Below, in pieces: positions 40,895-49,242 of a DNA stretch of 64,000 nt. The DNA comes from Candidatus Zixiibacteriota bacterium (lineage in GTDB: Bacteria > Zixibacteria > MSB-5A5 > DG-27), in contig JAUWHO010000023.1 in assembly GCA_030605835.1 (NCBI GenBank), positions 1 to 64,000 on the forward strand, in the 5' to 3' direction. Position 1 is the stretch's first letter; each line of letters begins with the position of its first letter. A model generated the notes under the pieces. The model did not search any database. It was not told where the DNA came from and worked only from the letters and a program-made list of their open reading frames with translations. Made by a program: the position numbers and the translations under genes.

Positions 40895-43800
40895 AAATGG
40901 GAGGTTTAAGCCAGCTCCCCTTACTGGAGTCGGTAAGCAAATATCTGCCAAGGTTGCTAATCCGGCAGCAATTGAAACGACCCCCGGGGCAATCTGTTTT
41001 CGGAGACTTTCTCGAGGGCAGCCTCCTCTTTGCCGACATCTCTGGATTTACCGCCATATCGGAGAAGCTGGCGGCCTCCGGCAAAAGGGGAGCGGAAGAG
41101 CTAACCTCCATAATGAACCGGGCCTTCGTCAGCCTCACCCGGATCATCTTCCGACACCGTGGTGACATTCTCAAATTCGGCGGGGATGCGGTGTTGGTGT
41201 TTTTCCACGACGACCGTCACCCTCTCGATGCCCTCCGTTGCGGGAGAGCTTTGCAGGAGTATATGTGCAAAAACCGCCTGGTGGAAACCAGCCAGGGGGG
41301 TTTCCCCCTGGAGTTACACCTGGGAGTGCACTCCGGAACCCTGTTGTCCGCCAGCGTCGGGGAGGTCAAAGGCAAGCTGGAACACATCGTTCTCGGCCGG
41401 GACGTCAATCTCACCTTTCGAGCGGCTGATCAGGCGGCAAGCGGGGAGATGAAAATCACCCCAGCCTGCTACGAGAGAGTGTCAGACAATGTGGAGGTCC
41501 AACCCGGCTCTGAAGACCTTCTCCTGGTGAGAAAGGTGCTTGAAGCGCCAACTCCGCCTCTTCAAGCAGACCCTTGCCCACAGAGGGGTGATCCTCTGGC
41601 CCTCAAGGCTTATCTCCCGGTAGGTATCTACGACAAGCTCCAGGCCCTTCAGGAAATCAGAGGGGTGGAGGCAGAACACCGCCGCGTCACGGTGATGTTC
41701 GTCAACTTTCACGATTTCAGCGATTTCATAGAAAAGCTAGCAGGGAATCAACCCGGAGAGATGAGAGCCGAATCCAAAGAAGAGCTCCTGCGACTCCTCA
41801 ATCTCTACTTCACCCAGATGCACAGAATCATAAGCGACCACGGGGGGGTCTTAACCCGCATCGACACCTACTCGAAGGGGGACAAAATGCTCATCCTCTT
41901 CGGAGCTCCGGTCTCCCACGAAGATGATGAACTGCGGGGCCTGCATTGTGCCTTAAAGATGAACTCAGAGCTGGAGAAGATAAACCGGGAAAACAGATTC
42001 AGAATCTGGCAGAGAATCGGCATCAACAGCGGACACGCATTCTGCGGGGACGTCGGAGGTAGCCTGCGCAAGGAGTACACCGTCATGGGCGACGACGTCA
42101 ATTTGGCCGCCCGGCTGATGTCCAAGGCCGAACCGGGGCAGATTCTGGTTGGCCAGAACACTCACCTGAAGGCTCTGGAACGTTTTGATTTCTCCCCCCT
42201 CCCCCCCCTGAAGGTGAAGGGGAAGAAAGAACCGCTGAAGGTTCACTCCCTGGAGGCAAAGAGAAGCACTACAGCAACCAGACGAAGTGCACCCTCGGCG
42301 GAGGTGAAGTTAATAGGCAGAGAGAAGGAGGTTGAGACCCTTCGGCAGACCATTAAAGAGGTCCTCTCAGGGAGGGGGGAGGTGATCTTGGTCACCGGCG
42401 AGGCCGGGATGGGAAAATCCCGCCTCACTCAAGAGTTGAAGAGGTTAGCAGAACAGCAGGGGCTGGGCGGATTTGAAACCGCATGCCAATCTTATGGCAG
42501 GTCTATCCCCTATCTGCCCTGGAGTTCTCTTCTCCGGGAGCTTTTGGAAATCGGTCCGGAGGCCAAGAAGAGAGAAGTAATTGCCAAACTGAAGGAGAAA
42601 CTGTCCCGCTTCGACAATCCGGATTGGTATCCCCTTCTGGGCTCGCCTCTGGGAATGGAATTCCCCGACAACGATACCACCACCCCCTTGGAGGGGAGGC
42701 TCCGTCAGGACAAGACCTTTCAACTGATCGCCGGAGTTTTAGAGGACCGACTGAGAAGCTCCAGATTCTATATCATCTTCGAAGACCTCCACTGGATTGA
42801 CGAGGTTTCCCATCTCCTTTTGAAATTCATAATCGAGAATCTCAACGACTCCCCGTTGTTGTTGGTGCTGGTCTCCCGCCCTCATGAGTCCCTTGCCTGG
42901 TGGACAAGAAAAAAGCCCCGTCTCCTCAATCTGAAAGAGCTCGCCCCCTCAGAGGCACATCATCTGGTCGAATCACTCTTGAAGACCGATAAACCCCCGG
43001 AGGAGTTGACAGAACTGGCGGTCGAGAAATCTCAGGGGAATCCATTCTTCTTAGAGGAGATAATCCACTCCCTGCTCGATTCTAAGATTCTGGTCAGGAA
43101 TCCAGAAACTGGCGGTTACGAGCTTCAGGGCTCAATATCGGAGATAAACCTCCCCGACAACATCGAGGGAGTAATCCAGAGCCGTATCGACCTTCTGGAC
43201 GAAACCTCCAAGCAGGTGCTCAAGGTCGCCGCCATCCTGGGAACAGGTTTCTCCTTCGAGGCCCTGAAGGTCATCTTCCCTTATTCGCTCTCAGAAGAGA
43301 TGCTCGAAAGCCACTTGGGTAAGTTGTCCCGTTTGGACTTAACCCCTCTTGACCGCCCCGCACCCTACCTGGAATACATTTTCAAACATATCATGACCCA
43401 GGAGGTGGCATACAATTCCCAGCCCTTCGAGAAGAGACGAAGACTCCATCAGAAGGCCGGGGAGTACTTCCAGGAACGCCACCGGCACGATCTGGCCTCC
43501 GCATACGAGGTCTTAGCCTATCATTTCAGCCGCAGCCCGGCTCGGCACAAGGCGTTTGAGTATCTGCTTTTGGCCGGGGAGAAATCCCAAAGGTCCTTCG
43601 CCAACAAGGAGGCCATCCTATATTTCTCCTCCGCCGAGGAAGTCTGGGAAAAGGAGAGGGATTCCCTCGAAGAGGGGCAGATTGGCAAGATCGAGACTCT
43701 CTACCGGCAAAGAGGGGAAGTCCTCAAGTTATTGGGAGAATACGACACTGCCAGCTCCGATTTCCAGAAGCTTCTTAGCTACTCGAGGCAGGTTGGAGAG

Positions 43801-45129
43801 AAGAGCAGTGAGGGGCAAGCTCTGAACCTGCTGGCGGAGATCTGCTGGCTACGAGGAGAATATCCGCCGGCACTAAAGCTCTGTAACGCTGCTCTGGAAC
43901 TAACTTGCGATCTCAGTGAGACCAGCGTTCGTGCCCTCGCCCTCTATGGCCTGGGCGAGGTTGAGAGGCGCAGGGGTCATTTCGACGTCGCCTTGAGACA
44001 CCTCGAGAGCGCTTTAGGGCTCTTCGAAGAAATGGAAGAAGAGGATAGTCAGGCTCGAACTCTGAACAATATCGGGATTTCCTACTGGAGCAAGGGGGAG
44101 TTGAAGGAGGCTTTGAAAGCTTTCCAACAGGCGATGGAGATCCGCCGCAGTCTTGGGGACAGGCCCGGAGTGGCCACCGCCCTGAACAATATCGGATTAA
44201 TCTACAGTGTCATCGGGCCTGCACCGAAGGCTCTGAAGTCCTTCACAGAAGCCGCCAAAATCTTCCAAGAGATCGGCGACACCAGAAGTAGATGCTATTG
44301 TCTGGGAAATGTCGGCTTCATTTTGAGAAGCAGCGCCGACTATTCCGCGGCGTTGGAGGTCTACCTGGAAGCTCTTGCGGTCTTGGAAAAAATCGGGGAC
44401 GAACTGGGGTCGGCATACACCTTGAATAACTTAGGGGATGTCTACCAGGACCTCCACGACTTGGAATCGGCTTTCGAGTATCACCGAAGAACCCTAAAGC
44501 TGGCAAAGAAGATCGACGATTCCGAGCTGATAAGCGAGGTTTTAGCAAACCTCGGCAACGATGAGCTGCTTGCCGGAAACCGAGCGGAGGCTAAGAAGAA
44601 TCTGACGGAGAGTCTGGGTTTGGCGGAGAAGATCGGGGCCGGACAGATGCAACTGAAAGCCTTGACCGGTCTTTTGGACCTCTCCGTGACCAGCGGTGAA
44701 TATGAGCAGGCCAAAGGGTATTGGTCGAACTTCGAACGGCTTTTAGAAGACCAGGATGCCTTGGAGTATCTCCCCAAGGCCAAGCTCTGTAAAGGGCTTC
44801 TGGAGATGAACCTGGGAGAAGTGGAGGCCGCAGAAGAAAGCCTCCGGGAGGGGTGGGAAATCGCTGAGAAGACTGGAAACAGACGCGCCGAATGGGAACT
44901 CCACTTCGCTTTGGCCAGATTGTACCAGCAGAAGACCAGCCAGATCGGTGATGGTTTCCTGCAGCTCTCAAGTGACGAGCTAAAGACTGCCAGAGTGATG
45001 ATTCAGGAAACCGCGGAAAAAATCTCTGACCAGAAGTTGGAGAGATTATTTCTGACCTCCAGAGAAATTTCCACGATCCTGGCCGCCGAGGAGAAACCCA
45101 AGCCACAGAATAGAAAGAGAATCTCTTGA
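40891..45129 (+). CDS. Soluble-adenylyl-cyclase-like protein: two class III cyclase domains, AAA/NACHT-type ATPase and TPRs
   Basis: A 1412-residue protein with the layout of mammalian soluble adenylyl cyclase (ADCY10). Cyclase domain 1 (about 35-215) has both metal aspartates, D49 in LLFADISGFT and D99 in GDILKFGGD, plus K95. Domain 2 (about 262-455) has Asn (N272) in place of the first metal Asp (VMFVNFHDF). It keeps K329 in YSKGD and N404/R408 in DDVNLAARL. That unequal pattern, metal site from one domain and base/transition-state residues from the other, is what sAC shows. The ATPase follows with Walker A GEAGMGKS (503-510) and a Walker-B-like FYIIFEDLHWIDE (about 625). At least eight TPR-like repeats fill residues 870-1390. 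Product (cAMP most likely) is inferred. Confidence 0.9.
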   Translation: MKMGGLSQLPLLESVSKYLPRLLIRQQLKRPPGQSVFGDFLEGSLLFADISGFTAISEKLAASGKRGAEELTSIMNRAFVSLTRIIFRHRGDILKFGGDAVLVFFHDDRHPLDALRCGRALQEYMCKNRLVETSQGGFPLELHLGVHSGTLLSASVGEVKGKLEHIVLGRDVNLTFRAADQAASGEMKITPACYERVSDNVEVQPGSEDLLLVRKVLEAPTPPLQADPCPQRGDPLALKAYLPVGIYDKLQALQEIRGVEAEHRRVTVMFVNFHDFSDFIEKLAGNQPGEMRAESKEELLRLLNLYFTQMHRIISDHGGVLTRIDTYSKGDKMLILFGAPVSHEDDELRGLHCALKMNSELEKINRENRFRIWQRIGINSGHAFCGDVGGSLRKEYTVMGDDVNLAARLMSKAEPGQILVGQNTHLKALERFDFSPLPPLKVKGKKEPLKVHSLEAKRSTTATRRSAPSAEVKLIGREKEVETLRQTIKEVLSGRGEVILVTGEAGMGKSRLTQELKRLAEQQGLGGFETACQSYGRSIPYLPWSSLLRELLEIGPEAKKREVIAKLKEKLSRFDNPDWYPLLGSPLGMEFPDNDTTTPLEGRLRQDKTFQLIAGVLEDRLRSSRFYIIFEDLHWIDEVSHLLLKFIIENLNDSPLLLVLVSRPHESLAWWTRKKPRLLNLKELAPSEAHHLVESLLKTDKPPEELTELAVEKSQGNPFFLEEIIHSLLDSKILVRNPETGGYELQGSISEINLPDNIEGVIQSRIDLLDETSKQVLKVAAILGTGFSFEALKVIFPYSLSEEMLESHLGKLSRLDLTPLDRPAPYLEYIFKHIMTQEVAYNSQPFEKRRRLHQKAGEYFQERHRHDLASAYEVLAYHFSRSPARHKAFEYLLLAGEKSQRSFANKEAILYFSSAEEVWEKERDSLEEGQIGKIETLYRQRGEVLKLLGEYDTASSDFQKLLSYSRQVGEKSSEGQALNLLAEICWLRGEYPPALKLCNAALELTCDLSETSVRALALYGLGEVERRRGHFDVALRHLESALGLFEEMEEEDSQARTLNNIGISYWSKGELKEALKAFQQAMEIRRSLGDRPGVATALNNIGLIYSVIGPAPKALKSFTEAAKIFQEIGDTRSRCYCLGNVGFILRSSADYSAALEVYLEALAVLEKIGDELGSAYTLNNLGDVYQDLHDLESAFEYHRRTLKLAKKIDDSELISEVLANLGNDELLAGNRAEAKKNLTESLGLAEKIGAGQMQLKALTGLLDLSVTSGEYEQAKGYWSNFERLLEDQDALEYLPKAKLCKGLLEMNLGEVEAAEESLREGWEIAEKTGNRRAEWELHFALARLYQQKTSQIGDGFLQLSSDELKTARVMIQETAEKISDQKLERLFLTSREISTILAAEEKPKPQNRKRIS

Positions 45130-45385
45130 GGGGCTGTGTTCGTTGAGATACGTTTATTCAAGGGAATAGGAGTCAGAGCCTGAATTCAAACCCCCACCAA
45201 CCTGTCTGAGAACTCCAGCTTCACCGAAACCGACAAAGACTATTTACTCTCTGCCATTCACTATTAACCATTCCGCAACGCACGGTGAAGGTGTTGACAC
45301 CTCGAGAAGAGAAATCTATCTTGGAGGTGAGATATCATCTGATTGATCCTGCTGGAGGTTTGGCGCGAACGAAGATCTGAAATGG

Positions 45386-45826
45386 ATGCGACTTGCCCTC
45401 TCGGAGGCAGAGAGGGCCTATGAGCAGGGGGAGGTTCCTGTCGGCGCGGTCGTGATTCAAAAGGATCGTATCCTCGGTCGGGGTCATAATCGCATCGAGA
45501 AACTGAACGATCCCACCGCCCACGCCGAGATAATAGCCATAAGCGCCGCCGCCGAAAGCCTCGGTCATCCCCACCTGAAGGGGGCGACCATCTATGTGAC
45601 CATTGAACCCTGTCCCATGTGCGCTGGTGCGATAGTTTTGGCAAGACTTGAAAGGTTGGTTTACGGGGCCAGGGATCCGAAAACTGGAGCCTGCGGAACT
45701 CTATATGATATTACCAACGATTTGAGATTGAATCATCGAGTGAAGGTATCAAGCGGCGTATTGGAGAATGAGTGTTCGCAGATGTTATCCAGTTTCTTCA
45801 GGAAGCTCCGTTCGAAGACTCCTTGA
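45386..45826 (+). CDS. tadA: tRNA-specific adenosine deaminase
   Basis: TadA converts A34 of tRNA-Arg(ACG) to inosine. The 146-residue protein has the zinc site H46-A-E48 in DPTAHAEIIAI and C76/C79 in EPCPMCAGAI, with E48 as proton shuttle, and the family end YDITNDLRLNHRVKV...ECSQMLSSFFRKLR. The frame is homologous a few codons upstream of this ATG (EDLKW), and GGAGG lies at 45354-45358. A non-standard start a little earlier cannot be ruled out. The next gene follows within 15 bases. Confidence 0.92.
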   Translation: MRLALSEAERAYEQGEVPVGAVVIQKDRILGRGHNRIEKLNDPTAHAEIIAISAAAESLGHPHLKGATIYVTIEPCPMCAGAIVLARLERLVYGARDPKTGACGTLYDITNDLRLNHRVKVSSGVLENECSQMLSSFFRKLRSKTP

Positions 45827-45837
45827 GCTTAAGCCAT

Positions 45838-46398
45838 ATGGAAAACCAGGAAACGATAAGAGACATAAGGAGGGCACTGGAGAGAGGACTGCGAAGGACA
45901 ACTAACCTCGGAATGCTCATGAACCTTGGGATTCCGGCGGTTCTCTTTGTGCTTGCGGTAGTTTTTCTGTCCCCGGGGGTCTCGAAGGCGGCGTTGGAAC
46001 CCTCTAGTTTCAATCTGATTTTCATTATACTTATTGCGGTCTCGGCGGCTGACATCGGAGTTGGCCTCTTTTTGAAGAGAAGATTATTGTCCCCACAAAA
46101 CATCTTCAAAAAGGCTTCTGCTGCAACTGAGATCACCGCCGAGGTTAGATTCATACAGGCCGCCATAGTGATATATGCGATCAATCTATCCCCGACTATC
46201 TACGGTTTTGTTCTAATCTTTTTAGGAGGGAAAATCGAGAACTTCCTGCTCTTTGTGGCGTTCACTTTGATCGGGTTTCAGCTTGCCAGACCCCGGTCAG
46301 GCGATGTGGAGAAGTTGAGCCAGTACTACTCGAGGAATTCCCAGTCTCAAGGGGCTGCCCGGGGAAAAAGCATTGACCCGCTCAAGGACTTTCATTAG
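45838..46398 (+). CDS. Hypothetical membrane protein
   Basis: A 186-residue protein from the ATG that follows tadA by 11 bases. A charged N-terminal helix (QETIRDIRRALERGLRRTTNLG) precedes four hydrophobic segments (GIPAVLFVLAVVFL; NLIFIILIAVSAADIGVGLFL; FIQAAIVIYAINLSPTIYGFVLIFLGG; FLLFVAFTLIGFQLA). The tail is hydrophilic and ends GKSIDPLKDFH. I recognise no family. The last 11 codons and stop are copied in slightly changed form about 115 bases downstream, before the tRNA-Ser gene. Confidence 0.72.
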   Translation: MENQETIRDIRRALERGLRRTTNLGMLMNLGIPAVLFVLAVVFLSPGVSKAALEPSSFNLIFIILIAVSAADIGVGLFLKRRLLSPQNIFKKASAATEITAEVRFIQAAIVIYAINLSPTIYGFVLIFLGGKIENFLLFVAFTLIGFQLARPRSGDVEKLSQYYSRNSQSQGAARGKSIDPLKDFH

Positions 46399-46449
46399 AT
46401 ATATATTATATTGAGCTATCGGAGAGGTGCCGGAGCGGTTGAACGGGAT
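46361..46449 (+). repeat. Direct repeat unit 1: gene end plus 5' part of a tRNA-Ser (pseudo-tRNA 46421-46449)
   Basis: This stretch, from the last codons of the membrane gene to the D-arm of a tRNA-Ser-like sequence (GGAGAGGTGCCGGAGCGGTT onward), recurs at 46480-46563 with roughly 75-80% identity by eye. In this copy the tRNA breaks off after the D-arm and runs into a GC-rich hairpin, so it cannot fold as a tRNA. Confidence 0.65.
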
Positions 46450-46455
46450 CCGCCT

Positions 46456-46474
46456 GCCCCGCCACAGGCGGGGC
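46456..46474. repeat. GC-rich perfect palindrome at the tRNA break point
   Basis: GCCCCGCC, loop ACA, GGCGGGGC form an 8-bp perfect stem exactly where the truncated tRNA-Ser copy stops matching. It could be a small inserted element or a terminator. There is no T-run. Confidence 0.55.
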
Positions 46475-46479
46475 CACTG

Positions 46480-46563
46480 GTGGAAAAACCGTTGACCCAC
46501 TTAGGAATTTTGATTAGATATGCATTGAGCTTCCGGAGAGGTGCCGGAGTGGTTGAACGGGAC
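46480..46563 (+). repeat. Direct repeat unit 2: copied gene end plus tRNA-Ser 5' half
   Basis: In the frame of the upstream gene this copy reads GKTVDPLRNFD and stop, against GKSIDPLKDFH and stop in the real gene, showing that gene-end sequence was duplicated. It continues into the intact tRNA-Ser gene. Confidence 0.65.
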
Positions 46564-46622
46564 GGTCTCGAAAACCGTTGATCCTTCGGGGTCCCTGGGT
46601 TCGAATCCCAGCCTCTCCGCCA
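46535..46622 (+). tRNA. tRNA-Ser, anticodon CGA
   Basis: A class II tRNA of 88 bases with encoded CCA. The acceptor arms GGAGAGG (46535-46541) and CCTCTCC (46612-46618) pair fully. The anticodon stem ACGGT/ACCGT closes loop CTCGAAA with anticodon CGA at 46569-46571, reading UCG. A long variable arm (TTGATCCTTCGGGGTC region) and the T-arm CTGGG TTCGAAT CCCAG follow. The discriminator is G. Confidence 0.95.
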
Positions 46623-46819
46623 TTTTCTTATACTGCTTCCATTTGAGCTAGATAGCCTCATGAGTTTTTCCAATTTGTGGAACAGAGAATATTAATCTAC
46701 AGGATTGGTCACATACTTGGCTGGAATAATGTAAAACTCTGAGTCGTTTCTTACAAGAAGATATCTTATGAAAGGGAGTCAGTTGAAATTCATCTAATTG
46801 CTGAAGGTGGATAAGGACT

Positions 46820-47194
46820 ATGTTTGAAATCTTGTTCTGGATATACTTGGTCAATTCCGTATCACTCATAAACCATGAAATCGACTCAGCCTATTGGAAA
46901 GAGTGGGACCTGTTCAGACTGCCCGGCGGTATCCCTGGATTCTTGATAATACATCTCCCTCTTGTGTTTTTGATCTTGTATGGACTGATTCTAGTCTTTC
47001 AGCAGACTTTCGCTGGTTTGATGTTTTCATTAGCATTAAGTCTTGCTGGTATATTTGCCTTTACAATTCACATGTTTTTTATTAGAAGAGGTAGATTTGA
47101 ATTCAACGTGCCCATTTCGTTGTTCATACTGACAGCCACCTTAATTGTATCCATAGTTCAAGCGATAATGAGTATTTACTTGCTGAGAATTTGA
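46820..47194 (+). CDS. Hypothetical four-pass membrane protein
   Basis: A 124-residue protein I do not recognise. Hydrophobic segments are LFWIYLVNSVSLI, FLIIHLPLVFLILYGLILVF, GLMFSLALSLAGIFAFTIHMFF and ISLFILTATLIVSIVQAIMSIYLL. A conserved-looking HEIDSAYWKEWDLFRLPGG loop lies between the first two. GAAGGTGG precedes the ATG. The DNA is AT-rich compared with the housekeeping genes, as are the next two genes, which fits an acquired block after the tRNA-Ser gene. Confidence 0.65.
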   Translation: MFEILFWIYLVNSVSLINHEIDSAYWKEWDLFRLPGGIPGFLIIHLPLVFLILYGLILVFQQTFAGLMFSLALSLAGIFAFTIHMFFIRRGRFEFNVPISLFILTATLIVSIVQAIMSIYLLRI

Positions 47195-47348
47195 ACCGCC
47201 ATTGTATAACACAGCATATCTGGTTTCGCTCCCAAAGGTCCCCCAACCCCAATTGCTCATTTCTTTTGCGACTTCTGAGATACCGAGAAGGCCGCGTGAA
47301 ATTGCCTGGAGTCCAAGAGTCGCTTAAATTAGGGATGTTAGAATTCTA

Positions 47349-47825
47349 ATGAGACATTCACTAAAAGTAGGATTCAGCTTCGGCTTAACCTCGGGGATAA
47401 TTACAACGCTCGGACTAATGGTGGGCTTACATTCTGGCACCCACTCGAAGCTTGTGGTCATCGGTGGGGTCTTGACAATAGCCATAGCGGATGCATTTTC
47501 AGACGCACTGGGCATACATGTTTCTGAGGAGTCCGAGAATAGACATACGACAAAAGAGATATGGGAATCAACAATCTGCACTTTCGCGACCAAGTTCATC
47601 TTCGCAGTGACATTTGTCATTCCGATCCTGCTTTTTGAGCTTACAACTGCCATTATCGTGAGTATAGTCTGGGGGCTGTCTCTATTGGGAGTTTTCAGCT
47701 TCTACATTGCCAAAGGGCAAAGGGTCAATCCTTGGAGAGTGATCACAGAACACTTGCTGATCGCACTGGTGGTCATAATTACAACTCATTATGTCGGTGA
47801 CTGGATAGCAAAAGCATTGAGCTAA
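47349..47825 (+). CDS. VIT1/CCC1-family-like membrane protein
   Basis: A 158-residue membrane protein with the first-helix pattern of the vacuolar iron/manganese transporter family: FGLTSGIITTLGLMVGLHSG, then IAIADAFSDALGIHVSEESENR, where VIT proteins have SDG/MxxGxYxxxxSE. Three further hydrophobic segments follow. The family's cytoplasmic metal-binding insert is missing, so it is a short form. Fe/Mn handling is inferred from the family only. The codon and base use are AT-rich. Confidence 0.7.
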   Translation: MRHSLKVGFSFGLTSGIITTLGLMVGLHSGTHSKLVVIGGVLTIAIADAFSDALGIHVSEESENRHTTKEIWESTICTFATKFIFAVTFVIPILLFELTTAIIVSIVWGLSLLGVFSFYIAKGQRVNPWRVITEHLLIALVVIITTHYVGDWIAKALS

Positions 47826-47960
47826 GGCCACACCGCCGTTGTGCTCGTGCAACTGCCGGCGAGAGGAAAACCAAAGACTTGACAGGTACCGCATATTCGC
47901 CAACTTCTTTTGTCCGCAAAACCATAGATGAAATTGGCTGGATGCCCAGGAGGAATAAAG

Positions 47961-48755
47961 ATGTCAGAAAAAGAACCTAGAGATATTGAAGGTGTAAGAA
48001 TGAGGTGGGACGAGCATGCTAATAAATATGATGAGTGGTACGAGACACTCCAGGGCGCTGTTGAACATCACGTGGACTGGGACCTTTTGAAGGCATATCT
48101 ACCTGAGAACAGAGATGCAAAGATCTTAGATGCGGCTGGGGGCACTGGGAGGATAACGCTCCCCTTGGCGAAGATGGGGTATTCAGTCACTTTATGTGAC
48201 ATCTCCCCCGGGATGCTAAATGTAGCTAGGCAAAAATTGCTAAAAGATGGGGTCTTAGATAAAGTAGAGATCTTAGAGTGCGATGTCTGCAAACTCCGTT
48301 TTGCCGATGAGAGTTTCGATTTTGTCCTCTGCTGGGATGGGATGATCGAGGCTGCAGAAGAGCTTATACGAGTGACAAAGCGAGGAGGAAGGATTTCAAT
48401 ATTTCTAATGAACAAATGCGGTGGTGCTATTAGTAACTTTTGCGAAGACCCCGATTCCGCTCTTGCCTTACTTAGATCAAAATCGAATTATCTCTACGAT
48501 GATAAAGAGAAACACAAAGCTGTCAGCGCGGAAGAAGCAAGGAAGTTGTGTGAAGCAGAGGGGATCAGAGTTATTGACATATATGCTGTTTGTGGCTGGA
48601 TGGATGTGCTTCATATCCCAGAAAAAATCGGAAAATCTCGCAATTGGGATGAGAAATTCTTCAGACAGGCAGCTGAGATGGTGTTAAGACTGACTAAAGA
48701 GCCTTCTGTTAGAGGAATGTCAAGGCACCTGGTTCTATATGGAGAGAGAACTTGA
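47961..48755 (+). CDS. Class I SAM-dependent methyltransferase
   Basis: A 264-residue methyltransferase. The ATG at 47961 is chosen because AGGAGG stands eight bases before it. An in-frame ATG at 47928 lacks this. Motif I is ILDAAGGTGRITLPLA, followed by the acidic CDISPGML, EILECDVCKLRFADESFDFVLCWDGM (motifs II-III) and a post-motif RVTKRGGRISIFLMNK. It matches the UbiE/Coq5-like fold group. The substrate cannot be assigned. It is the last gene of the AT-rich accessory block. Confidence 0.85.
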   Translation: MSEKEPRDIEGVRMRWDEHANKYDEWYETLQGAVEHHVDWDLLKAYLPENRDAKILDAAGGTGRITLPLAKMGYSVTLCDISPGMLNVARQKLLKDGVLDKVEILECDVCKLRFADESFDFVLCWDGMIEAAEELIRVTKRGGRISIFLMNKCGGAISNFCEDPDSALALLRSKSNYLYDDKEKHKAVSAEEARKLCEAEGIRVIDIYAVCGWMDVLHIPEKIGKSRNWDEKFFRQAAEMVLRLTKEPSVRGMSRHLVLYGERT

Positions 48756-48865
48756 GAGGAATGTTAGGCGGCAAGACGAAAAACGTTAGTGCTCGGAGGG
48801 TAGTCGGCCCCTTCCCCTAACAGCGGATAGAAGGCTCTGTTTCGGAGCCGTGTAATTGAGCAGTG

Positions 48866-49024
48866 CTAGTATTCGTATCTCAGGCCCAAGCGGACTTCGT
48901 TGGAAGTGTACTCTAACCTATGCGCAAGAGACTCTTCTGCCAGAGTAACAGTCTTAGTGTTGTAATAATAATCCAGCTCCAATCTCACCTTCTTGAGCGG
49001 AGAGAGGGCAGCTCCGAAACGGAT
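48866..49024 (-). pseudogene. 3' remnant of an outer-membrane beta-barrel protein gene
   Basis: Fifty-two codons in one open frame, with no start codon, read IRFGAALSPLKKVRLELDYYY and end RLGLRYEY and stop. Alternating hydrophobic strands and a final aromatic residue are typical of an outer-membrane barrel C-terminus. It overlaps, in another frame, the end of the pgsB remnant, so the two gene pieces look joined by a deletion near 49024. Confidence 0.6.
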
Positions 49025-49242
49025 TTCACAATTATGCGGGGCTTGCTGCCGGTGGTCCTAGTCAAAACCCTCTTGCCTCCGGCTCGCAAGCCAGCGCCTA
49101 TCAGACGGGTCACTGAAGATTTGCCCCGGGAGCCGTTGATGTGAATTCTGACCGGAATCGAATCTAAGTTCCGCTGGTGATTCCGGTGTTCCCAAAAGCC
49201 GTAGATCATGAGAAGCAGGATGAGAGCGAGTACAATCCACAT
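48985..49242 (-). pseudogene. pgsB: 5' remnant of poly-gamma-glutamate synthase subunit PgsB/CapB
   Basis: An 85-codon frame starting ATG. It has an N-terminal membrane segment (MWIVLALILLLMIYGFW) and then IPVRIHINGSRGKSSVTRLIGAGLRAGGKRV and TTGSKPRII. That is the nucleotide-binding P-loop start (NGxRGKSSVTRL) of PgsB/CapB, an amide ligase of about 400 residues. Homology stops after SKPRII, and the frame closes after 14 unrelated residues. Nothing of the rest of pgsB or of pgsC is nearby, so this is a decayed capsule or polymer gene. Confidence 0.7.

Noticed and set aside
42250-45129. The ATPase-TPR half of the cyclase protein as a LuxR/MalT-type (LAL) transcription regulator
   Set aside because: The ATPase and TPRs resemble those of LAL regulators, but no C-terminal LuxR helix-turn-helix is present and the N-terminus is clearly a double cyclase.
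46535-46622. tRNA-Ser as the attachment site of an integrated element covering 46.8-48.8 kb
   Set aside because: No copy of the tRNA 3' end is visible downstream and there is no integrase gene. The duplication involves the 5' half instead.
46648-46869. A 73-codon minus-strand frame after the tRNA
   Set aside because: It overlaps the start of the better supported membrane gene on the other strand and has no ribosome site or motif.
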